5,565 nt of DNA from Ardenticatenia bacterium (lineage in GTDB: Bacteria > Chloroflexota > Anaerolineae > Aggregatilineales > Aggregatilineaceae), in NCBI GenBank assembly GCA_026984385.1, contig JALSSH010000018.1:1-5565 (forward strand), read 5' to 3'. The notes beneath the pieces are model-generated. The model was not told the DNA's origin and searched no databases. It saw only the letters and a program-made list of their open reading frames with translations. The translations under genes and the position numbers were made by a program. Of this stretch, positions 1 through 5,415 are shown piece after piece. Within the stretch, counting starts at the first letter, position 1. Each line of letters starts with the position of its first letter.

Positions 1-711
1 GAACTGGCGCGCAGCTACCCGGGTGTGCGGCTGCACACCCACCTGGCGGAAACCAAGCCGGACGTGGAATATAGCTTGCAGATGTTCGGGCTGAAGCCGG
101 GCGATTACGCCGAGGACGTGGGTTGGGTCGGCGAGGATGTGTGGCACGCCCACTGTGTGCATCTGACGCCCGAGTCCTGGGACAAATTCGGCCAGACCGG
201 CACGGGGATCGCGCACTGTCCGGTTAGCAACGCGCGCCTGGCGAGCGGCATCGCGCCCGTGCGCGAAATGCTCAACCGCCACGTTCCCGTCGGGCTGGGT
301 GTGGACGGCTCGGCCAGCAACGACAGCGGCCATTTGCTCAACGAGGCGCGGATGGCGATGTTGATGCAGCGCGCGCTGACCCAAGACCCGCACGTGCTGG
401 ACGCGCGCCAAGCGTTGGAGCTGGCGACGCTCGGCGGGGCGCGCGTGCTCGGGCGTGACGACATCGGCGCGCTGGCCCCCGGGATGGCGGCGGACTTCGT
501 GGCGTTTGATATGCGCCAATTGCCCTTTGCCGGCGCGCTGCACGATCCGGTCGCAGCGTTGCTTTTCAGCACCTCGGTTAACGTCAACTACAGCGTGATC
601 AACGGGCGCGTGGTCGTGCGCGAAGGGCATCTGACCAGCGCCGAACTCGAACCGCTGATCGAGCACCACAACCGCATCGCCCGCGCGCTCTTCAACGGCG
701 AATTGGGCTGA
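1..711 (+). CDS. 8-oxoguanine deaminase-like amidohydrolase, 3' part (5' end outside window)
   Basis: The frame is open from base 1, so the gene begins upstream; 236 codons are present, about half of a typical 440-460 residue enzyme. Counting from the first codon, the visible residues fit the metal-dependent amidohydrolase superfamily (TrzN/AtzA/guanine-deaminase branch): HTHLAE (His14, Glu17), AHCVHL (His51), AHCPVSN (His72) and GVDGSASND (Asp102, the expected metal ligand and catalytic acid). The N-terminal HxH metal motif must lie upstream. The segment around DGSASNDSGHLLNE is what I associate with 8-oxoguanine deaminase, which hydrolyses 8-oxoguanine to uric acid and ammonia in the cytosol. 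SsnA, the amidohydrolase of the E. coli purine cluster, and hydroxyatrazine-type deaminases are related alternatives. The C-terminus carries the usual return strand and cap (GMAADFVAFD, then NGRVVVREG). It is followed after 11 bases by a hydantoinase, which supports a purine or N-heterocycle catabolic role. Family is secure; exact substrate is inferred. Confidence 0.85.
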   Translation, partial: ELARSYPGVRLHTHLAETKPDVEYSLQMFGLKPGDYAEDVGWVGEDVWHAHCVHLTPESWDKFGQTGTGIAHCPVSNARLASGIAPVREMLNRHVPVGLGVDGSASNDSGHLLNEARMAMLMQRALTQDPHVLDARQALELATLGGARVLGRDDIGALAPGMAADFVAFDMRQLPFAGALHDPVAALLFSTSVNVNYSVINGRVVVREGHLTSAELEPLIEHHNRIARALFNGELG

Positions 712-716
712 GGAGG
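711..716 (+). promoter_or_regulatory. Ribosome binding site overlapping the upstream stop codon
   Basis: AGGAGG lies six bases before the ATG at 723, and its first A is the last base of the TGA stop of the preceding gene. A ribosome finishing the deaminase therefore sits on the start signal of the hydantoinase, which suggests translational coupling of the two amidohydrolases. Confidence 0.85.
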
Positions 717-722
717 TGAAAC

Positions 723-2144
723 ATGGCTAAGCGTTTGGTGATACGCGGCGGGCGCGTAGTCACGCCTGCGGACGTGATCGAGGCGGACGTGCTGATCGTC
801 GGGGAGAAGATCGCGGCGCTTTTGGCCCCGGGCGAAGAAGTCAGCGGCGCGGAAACGGTAGACGCGGGCGGCTGTTTGGTCTTCCCGGGCGTGGTTGACC
901 CACACACGCACATCCAACTTGACACCGGCATCTACCAGACCGCCGACGATTGGGAGATCGGCACGCGCACGGCGGCTTTTGGCGGCGTGACAACGGTGGT
1001 GGACTTCGCCACGCAGTTTGAGGGCATGACCTTTCCCGAGGCGCTGCAAGCGCGCCTGGCTGAGTGCAAACCGGCGCTGATCGACTATGGGCTGCATATG
1101 ATGGTCACCGATTTGCCCCACGATCCGGCCCAGGCGCGGCGCTGGTTGGAAGAGCTGCGCGACTTGGGCGTGCCCAGCATCAAACTTTACACCACCTACC
1201 GCCCGAACTACTACGCGGACGACGCAGAGCTGCTGCACACTTTCCGCGCTATGCCGCACGACATGCTGGCGATGATCCATTGCGAAAATGACGCGCTGGT
1301 CACCGACGCCACCCAGCGGCTGGTGGAGGCGGGCAAAACGAGCTGGGCCTATCACGGGCAAGCACGCCCGCCGGAAGCCGAGGTCGAGGCGATCCAGCGC
1401 GTGATTTACCTGGCGAAGGTGGCGGGCGCGGCGGTTTACATCGTGCACAACTCCACGCAAGAGTCGGTCTGGACGGTGGCGCGCGCTCAACAAGACCCCG
1501 ACCAACCACCGCTCTACTGCGAGACGTGCCCGCAATATTTCTGGCTGGACGACAGCCGCTATGCAGGCCCGCGCGCCGAGCACTTCATCTTGCAACCACC
1601 GCTGCGCCCCAAAGATTGGCTGGTGGACTTGTTGGACGTGTGGCCGGTGCTCAGCGCCGTTTCCACCGACCATTGCGACTATACCCTGGCCCAAAAAGTG
1701 GAGCATCAGGAGTTCACCAAAACGCCAGGCGGCTTGCCCGGGCTGGAAACGTCCTTCCAACTCACCTACACTTACGGTGTACACTTGGCCGAACAGCGCC
1801 GAGAAGCGGGCGAGGATGTGCAGCCGATCCCGCTGCCGGAACTGGCACGGCTGATGAGCGCCGATCCGGCGCGGCTTTTTGGCCTATACCCGCAAAAGGG
1901 CGCTATTTTGCCCGGGAGCGACGCCGATGTGTTGATCTACGACCCTATGCCGGATGTCACCATTCGCGCCGCCGATTTGCACGTTTTGGCGGGCTACAGC
2001 CCGTATGAAGGGGTGCAAGTTAAGGGGAAAGTTCGCACAGTGCTTAGTCGTGGGCAGCGACTTATCCACGATGGGGCGTTGGCAGGCGAGCCGGGGCGCG
2101 GGCGTTTTTTGCGCGGGCAACCTTTCCGCCCATTTGGAGGGTAA
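723..2144 (+). CDS. hydA: Dihydropyrimidinase / D-hydantoinase (HyuA-like cyclic amidohydrolase)
   Basis: A 473-residue cytosolic amidohydrolase, full length for the dihydropyrimidinase/hydantoinase family, which hydrolyses a cyclic amide bond to give an N-carbamoyl (ureido) acid. Binuclear metal-site residues are all visible: HTH at 61-63, Lys154 in SIKLYTTY (the lysine normally carboxylated), His186 in MIHCEND, His242 in IVHNST and Asp316 in STDHCDY. Other family marks are CETCPQYFWLDDS (266-278), PPLR (292-295), GGLPGLET (336-343) and a C-terminal GRGRFLRGQPF tail. The start has a near-perfect ribosome binding site. Residue 291 is Gln where the family usually has Ser in SPPLR. The substrate could be a dihydropyrimidine, a hydantoin or a purine-derived ring; allantoinase and dihydroorotase are more distant alternatives. 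Next to an oxopurine-deaminase-like gene and upstream of transcarbamylases and carbamate kinase, it most resembles E. coli HyuA in the anaerobic purine cluster. Confidence 0.9.
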   Translation: MAKRLVIRGGRVVTPADVIEADVLIVGEKIAALLAPGEEVSGAETVDAGGCLVFPGVVDPHTHIQLDTGIYQTADDWEIGTRTAAFGGVTTVVDFATQFEGMTFPEALQARLAECKPALIDYGLHMMVTDLPHDPAQARRWLEELRDLGVPSIKLYTTYRPNYYADDAELLHTFRAMPHDMLAMIHCENDALVTDATQRLVEAGKTSWAYHGQARPPEAEVEAIQRVIYLAKVAGAAVYIVHNSTQESVWTVARAQQDPDQPPLYCETCPQYFWLDDSRYAGPRAEHFILQPPLRPKDWLVDLLDVWPVLSAVSTDHCDYTLAQKVEHQEFTKTPGGLPGLETSFQLTYTYGVHLAEQRREAGEDVQPIPLPELARLMSADPARLFGLYPQKGAILPGSDADVLIYDPMPDVTIRAADLHVLAGYSPYEGVQVKGKVRTVLSRGQRLIHDGALAGEPGRGRFLRGQPFRPFGG

Positions 2145-2163
2145 AAAACTGTAAGAAACGGTG

Positions 2164-2192
2164 ATGACAATACGAAATCGGCGTGGTATGCT
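2164..2192 (+). promoter_or_regulatory. Candidate sigma70-type promoter with extended -10
   Basis: ATGACA (2164-2169, five of six matches to TTGACA) is followed after exactly 17 bases by TATGCT (2187-2192, four of six matches to TATAAT), with TG one base upstream of the -10 (2184-2185), an extended -10 feature. Transcription would start near 2199 and leave a leader of about 74 bases before the ATG at 2273. The 128-base gap is less GC-rich than the flanking genes, as expected for a promoter. If real, the transferase genes have their own transcript beside any read-through from the amidohydrolases. Confidence 0.45.
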
Positions 2193-2259
2193 AACGCCAT
2201 TGATGCAGGGCTGGCATGTTGTCACTCTGACGATGTATCGGTAGTTCAAAATTTGCTAT

Positions 2260-2264
2260 AGGAG
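2260..2264 (+). promoter_or_regulatory. Ribosome binding site for the first transcarbamylase
   Basis: AGGAG is followed by eight bases and the ATG at 2273. It decides for this start over the in-frame ATG at 2285, which has no comparable signal. Confidence 0.75.
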
Positions 2265-2272
2265 ACTGGAAA

Positions 2273-3226
2273 ATGCGTAGTTTTATGGGTCGTGACATCC
2301 TTTCCCTGAAGGACTTTGAGCGCCACGAGTACGCGCGCGTATTCGAGGTCGCCCGAGACCTAGAACCGTATGCGCGTGACCGTCGCAACGGCGATTTGCT
2401 CAAACACAAAACCCTGGTGACCGCCTTCTACCAACCCAGCACCCGCACCCGTTTGGCAACGGAAGCCGCCATGCACCGCTTGGGCGGGCACGTGACGGGC
2501 TTTTCTGACGCGAAAATGACCCGCGCCGGTGACTTTTACCAGGAAGGCATCCAAGATACGGTCAAGATGCTGGAATACTACGGCGACGTGATCGCCATGC
2601 GCCACTTCCAGCAAGGCGCGCCCGCCGAGGCCGCCAAGCACGCCAGCGTTCCCGTTATCAACTGCGGCGACGGCTGGGGCGAACACCCTACCCAGGTCAT
2701 CACCGACCTCTTCACCATCGAAGGCGAGCTGGGCACGCTCGACGGGCTGACCTGGATTCTCATCGGCGATATGCGTATGCGCACCATGCACAGCATCAGC
2801 TACGCGCTGAGCAAGTTCGCCTGCAAAGCCTACGTCATTTCCCCCGATGAAATGTATTTCTTGCCGGAATTCGAGGAAGAAATCCGCGATATGGGCTTTG
2901 ACTTTGAGCGCAAAGAGCACATCGAGCAAGTGATCGGCGAGGCGGACGTGATCTATATGGAGCCGGTCGTGCAGCCGGACTACACCAAGTCTCGCGTGGA
3001 AGCCACCGAAGACAAGGGCCGCACCCCCGCCAATTATCAAGTCACCAAGAAGCTGCTCTTTGAAAAGGCACGGAAAGACGCCATCGTGCTCCACTCGCTG
3101 CCCCGCCAAGACGAGCTGCTGCCGGAAGTGGACACCACCCGCCACCAGCGTTATTGGAAGGAAGCGTACAACGGCGTGCTGACCCGTATGTCGCTCCTGG
3201 CGTTGATCTTGGGCGCAATTGAGTAA
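2273..3226 (+). CDS. Aspartate-carbamoyltransferase-like transcarbamylase, probably with non-aspartate substrate
   Basis: A 317-residue protein of the aspartate/ornithine carbamoyltransferase superfamily, close in length to catalytic PyrB (about 310). The carbamoyl-phosphate site is intact: STRTR at 56-60, Arg110 in AMRH, HPTQ at 138-141, and Arg170 in the RTMHS segment that follows GDM. The C-terminal HSLPR (274-278) and the DELLPEVDTTRHQRYWKEAYNG-like segment match the ATCase layout. The aspartate side is different: the 80s loop (77-92) reads FSDAKMTRAGDFYQEG, without the usual Ser and Lys that E. coli PyrB supplies as Ser80 and Lys84, and the 'YMTRVQ' motif carrying Arg229 and Gln231 is YMEPVVQ (228-234). 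No pyrI, carA or dihydroorotase is adjacent. I infer a transferase acting on a ureido product of the neighbouring amidohydrolases, probably releasing carbamoyl phosphate for the downstream carbamate kinase. Automatic annotation would probably call it PyrB; genuine pyrimidine-synthesis ATCase is the less likely alternative. Confidence 0.85.
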   Translation: MRSFMGRDILSLKDFERHEYARVFEVARDLEPYARDRRNGDLLKHKTLVTAFYQPSTRTRLATEAAMHRLGGHVTGFSDAKMTRAGDFYQEGIQDTVKMLEYYGDVIAMRHFQQGAPAEAAKHASVPVINCGDGWGEHPTQVITDLFTIEGELGTLDGLTWILIGDMRMRTMHSISYALSKFACKAYVISPDEMYFLPEFEEEIRDMGFDFERKEHIEQVIGEADVIYMEPVVQPDYTKSRVEATEDKGRTPANYQVTKKLLFEKARKDAIVLHSLPRQDELLPEVDTTRHQRYWKEAYNGVLTRMSLLALILGAIE

Positions 3227-3248
3227 ACGAAGGCGCGCGTGAGCGCTC

Positions 3249-3272
3249 GGTGGGCGGCAAAAGTCGCCCACC
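3249..3272 (+). other. Intergenic hairpin between the two transcarbamylase genes
   Basis: GGTGGGCG (3249-3256) pairs perfectly with CGCCCACC (3265-3272). A G-U and a C-G pair extend the stem inward to ten base pairs closed by an AAAA loop (3259-3262). It begins 22 bases after the upstream stop codon. The next bases are ACAGCTTTGT, with no T-tract, so it is not a convincing intrinsic terminator; it could stabilise the 3' end of the upstream message, pause transcription or mark a processing point. Confidence 0.6.
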
Positions 3273-3310
3273 ACAGCTTTGTAAACACGTTGTGATGGAA
3301 TCTTGAGGAT

Positions 3311-3315
3311 GAGGA
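3311..3315 (+). promoter_or_regulatory. Ribosome binding site for the second transcarbamylase
   Basis: GAGGA lies eight bases before the ATG at 3324. A second GAGGA (3305-3309) just upstream would be too far from the start to be the main site. Confidence 0.65.
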
Positions 3316-3323
3316 ACTGAGCG

Positions 3324-4301
3324 ATGCAAACTTATTTGGCCGGTCGTGACATGATCACGACGCAAGAATGGACCTTGGACGAGCTGAACACGGTCTTCAG
3401 CGTAGCCGAAGACCTCAAGCGCAAGCGCGCAATGGGCGTTCCACACCCCTATTTGCGCGACAAAGTGCTGGCAATGCTTTTCTTCTTTTCCAGCACGCGC
3501 ACGCGCGTCAGCTTTGAGGCGGGCATGGCCCAACTGGGCGGCCACGCGGAATTTATCGACAGCCGCACCACCCAGATCAAGCACGGGGACACCGGCAAGG
3601 AAATCGGCGAGATCATCGGGCGCTATTGCGACGGCATCGCCATTCGCCAGACGGACTGGGGACTCGGCAACAAATACATTCGCGGCGTGGCCGAACACAG
3701 CCGCACGCCCGTTTTGAATATGCAATGTGACCACTTCCACCCCTTCCAGGCGCTCGCCGACATGCTCACGATCTTTGAGCGCTTTCGGGGCGACGTGCGC
3801 GGTAAAGTGCTCAACGTTTCTTATGCTTACGCCAAAAGCTATATCAAGCCCATCTCCGCACCGCAAAGCCTGATGTTGCTGGCAACACGCTTTGGGATGA
3901 ATGTGCGCTTGACCCGCCCGCCGGAGTTCGAGCTGATGCCCGAGTACATGGACCAGGCGCGCGAAAACGCCTACAAGTCCGGCGGCAGCCTGGAAGTTTT
4001 GGATGACTTCGACGCCGGCTTTGAGGGCGCGGACGTGGTTTACCCCAAGAGCTGGGGTCCGCTGTTGACCACTACTGACGACGAAGAAGCGGCCAAAATC
4101 TCCGAGAAATATAAGGACTGGATCGCTGACGAGCGGCGTATGGCATTGACCCGCGACGGGATGTACATGCACTGCCTGCCCGCCGACCGCAATATCGAGG
4201 TGACGGACGCGGTGATCGATGGGCCGCAAAGCGCCGTTTACGACGAGGCCGAAAATCGCCTGCACGTGCAAAAAGCGGTCATGGCACTCACCATGCGTTA
4301 G
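3324..4301 (+). CDS. ygeW: Knotted carbamoyltransferase of the YgeW / acetylornithine transcarbamylase group
   Basis: A 325-residue transcarbamylase. Carbamoyl-phosphate-site residues are SSTRTR (56-61), QIKHGDT (84-90), AIRQ (106-109) and HPFQ (139-142, normally HPTQ). HCLPAD (283-288) holds the catalytic-loop Cys. Two segments mark the deep-trefoil-knot branch: SYAYAKSYIKPISAPQS (166-182) and YPKSWGP (240-246). The C-terminus, DEAENRLHVQKAVMA, is very like N-acetylornithine transcarbamylase. HCLPAD and the KPISAPQ segment are closer to E. coli YgeW, a purine-cluster transferase of unproven substrate, which is longer (about 396 residues). In my recollected alignment the Xanthomonas acetylornithine enzyme has a carboxylated Lys302 where Glu292 stands here. 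It is not closely related to the preceding transferase, so the pair is not a recent duplication. Likely role: phosphorolysis of a carbamoylated amino or ureido compound to carbamoyl phosphate, which carbamate kinase then consumes. Arginine synthesis or arginine deiminase metabolism is the alternative, but no arginine genes are nearby. Confidence 0.85.
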   Translation: MQTYLAGRDMITTQEWTLDELNTVFSVAEDLKRKRAMGVPHPYLRDKVLAMLFFFSSTRTRVSFEAGMAQLGGHAEFIDSRTTQIKHGDTGKEIGEIIGRYCDGIAIRQTDWGLGNKYIRGVAEHSRTPVLNMQCDHFHPFQALADMLTIFERFRGDVRGKVLNVSYAYAKSYIKPISAPQSLMLLATRFGMNVRLTRPPEFELMPEYMDQARENAYKSGGSLEVLDDFDAGFEGADVVYPKSWGPLLTTTDDEEAAKISEKYKDWIADERRMALTRDGMYMHCLPADRNIEVTDAVIDGPQSAVYDEAENRLHVQKAVMALTMR

Positions 4302-4338
4302 AGCGCGCCGCGCATGTTGGGCGTGTGAAAGCAAGGAT

Positions 4339-4375
4339 AAAGCCGATCAGCCGCCTGCGGGGGGTGGTCGGCTTT
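4339..4375 (+). terminator. Terminator-like hairpin before carbamate kinase
   Basis: AAAGCCGATCA (4339-4349) pairs with TGGTCGGCTTT (4365-4375): eleven pairs with one G-U. The stem continues inward with two G-G mismatches and four C-G pairs to a TGC loop (4356-4358). The A-rich foot and the TTTCGT that follows give a short, interrupted U-tract, so termination may be partial. It lies 37 bases after the YgeW-like stop and 68 bases before the carbamate kinase start, where it could reduce read-through or act as an attenuator. Confidence 0.55.
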
Positions 4376-4432
4376 CGTACACTTGCGCTGTTCGGTTTGG
4401 GTTTGAGTTGGTCGTTGGTAGAGAAAATAGAC

Positions 4433-4438
4433 GAAGGA
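4433..4438 (+). promoter_or_regulatory. Ribosome binding site for carbamate kinase
   Basis: GAAGGA is five bases before the ATG at 4444. A second match, AAGGA at 4440-4444, stands eight bases before the in-frame ATG at 4453, so the sequence does not settle which of the two starts is used. Confidence 0.5.
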
Positions 4439-4443
4439 TAAGG

Positions 4444-5400
4444 ATGGATAGCATGGCAACAAAAACCGCAGTTATCGCCGTTGGTGGAAATTCCCTCATC
4501 AAAAGCAAAGACAAAACCGCCGTTGAATATCAGTGGGAAGCCGTCTACGAAACCGCCAAACACATCGTGGCGATGATCCAAGATGGCTGGAACGTGGTGG
4601 TGACGCACGGCAACGGCCCGCAGGTGGGCTTTATCCTGCGCCGCAACGAGTTGGCCGCGCACGAGGTGCACACGACCCCGCTGGACGTGATCGGCGCAGA
4701 TACGCAAGGCAGCATCGGCTACATGCTCCAACAGGCGCTGGACAACCGTATGCGCGAGGTGGGCGTGCATCGCGCCGCCGTGACGGTGGTTACACAGGTT
4801 TTGGTGGACAAAGACGATCCGGCCTTCCAAAACCCCACCAAGGGCATTGGCGGCTTTATGGATAGCTACGAAGAAGCCAAAAAGTTCGAGGAGCAAGGTT
4901 GGCAGGTGGTGGAAGACGCGGGGCGCGGTTGGCGTCGCGTGGTGGCTTCACCCGATCCCAAAGAAATTATTGAATTGGACGCGGTCAATACGCTGGTGCA
5001 GGGCAACTTCCTGGTGATCAGCGTGGGCGGCGGCGGCATTCCGGTTGTGCGCGACGAGGAAGGCGCGCTCAAGGGCGTTCCGGCGGTGATCGACAAAGAC
5101 CGTGCCTCTGCGTTGTTGGCGCTGGGCCTGAAAGCCGATCTCTTCCTGATCTCGACGGCGGTGGAAAAGGTGGCTTTGAACTTCAACACGCCCGAGCAGG
5201 TGGACTTGGAGCGCATGACGCTGGCCGAAGCCAAGCAATATATGGCCGAAGGGCACTTCGGCAAGGGCAGTATGCACCCGAAGATCGAGGCGGTCGTGCG
5301 CTTTTTGGAAAACGGCGGCCCCAAAGCGATCATCACCAATCCGGAAAACATCGCGCGCGCCTTGCGTGGCGAGGCCGGCACCGAGATCGTTCCGGCTTAG
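4444..5400 (+). CDS. arcC: Carbamate kinase
   Basis: Catalyses the reversible reaction carbamoyl phosphate + ADP = carbamate + ATP in the cytosol; in catabolic clusters it is the ATP-yielding step. The 318 residues (315 from the ATG at 4453) match the usual 310-320 of the family. Amino-acid-kinase motifs in order: AVGGNSL (12-18), THGNGPQVG (54-62), the PTK motif at 131-133 whose Lys is catalytic in the enterococcal enzyme, GWRRVVASPDP (162-172), VGGGGIPVV (194-202), VIDKDRASALLA (215-226) and GKGSMHPKIEA (273-283). The last is GSMxPKxEA with His at the variable site. Homologues usually begin close to MxxKTAVIAVGGN, so the 4453 start is equally plausible. An extension into the upstream gene is excluded because the added residues match nothing in the family. 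Arginine deiminase operons also carry this enzyme with ornithine transcarbamylase; here the amidohydrolases and the YgeW-type partner point to purine or ureide breakdown, as for E. coli YqeA. Confidence 0.96.
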   Translation: MDSMATKTAVIAVGGNSLIKSKDKTAVEYQWEAVYETAKHIVAMIQDGWNVVVTHGNGPQVGFILRRNELAAHEVHTTPLDVIGADTQGSIGYMLQQALDNRMREVGVHRAAVTVVTQVLVDKDDPAFQNPTKGIGGFMDSYEEAKKFEEQGWQVVEDAGRGWRRVVASPDPKEIIELDAVNTLVQGNFLVISVGGGGIPVVRDEEGALKGVPAVIDKDRASALLALGLKADLFLISTAVEKVALNFNTPEQVDLERMTLAEAKQYMAEGHFGKGSMHPKIEAVVRFLENGGPKAIITNPENIARALRGEAGTEIVPA

Positions 5401-5415
5401 CGGGGGCGACACACG

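Noticed and set aside
25..27. GTG as the start of the first gene
   Set aside because: The frame is open back to base 1 and the protein would lack the N-terminal half of an amidohydrolase, including the HxH metal motif, so the gene simply enters from outside the window.
588..1784. Long open frame on the minus strand (398 codons)
   Set aside because: Lies entirely over the amidohydrolase genes; its translation is rich in Arg, His and Val with no recognisable motif. It is the usual antisense shadow of GC-rich coding.
723..3226. De novo pyrimidine synthesis pair (dihydroorotase plus aspartate transcarbamylase)
   Set aside because: The first protein has the dihydropyrimidinase SIKLYTTY and CETCPQYFWLDDS motifs and hydantoinase length. 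The second lacks the aspartate-binding residues, and other pyr genes are absent.
2360..3274. Minus-strand open frame (304 codons)
   Set aside because: Shadow of the first transferase with composition typical of antisense GC-rich DNA and no motif.
3042..4334. Long open frame on the minus strand (430 codons)
   Set aside because: Antisense to both transcarbamylases, which have clear family motifs. No ribosome binding site or domain supports it.
4219..4443. Upstream in-frame start for carbamate kinase
   Set aside because: It would overlap the end of the YgeW-like gene and run through the terminator-like hairpin. The added residues do not resemble the family, and ribosome binding sites are found at the later ATGs.
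3324..5400. Arginine deiminase operon (ornithine transcarbamylase plus carbamate kinase)
   Set aside because: The transferase is of the knotted YgeW/acetylornithine type, no arginine deiminase or arginine/ornithine antiporter is present, and the neighbours are heterocycle amidohydrolases.
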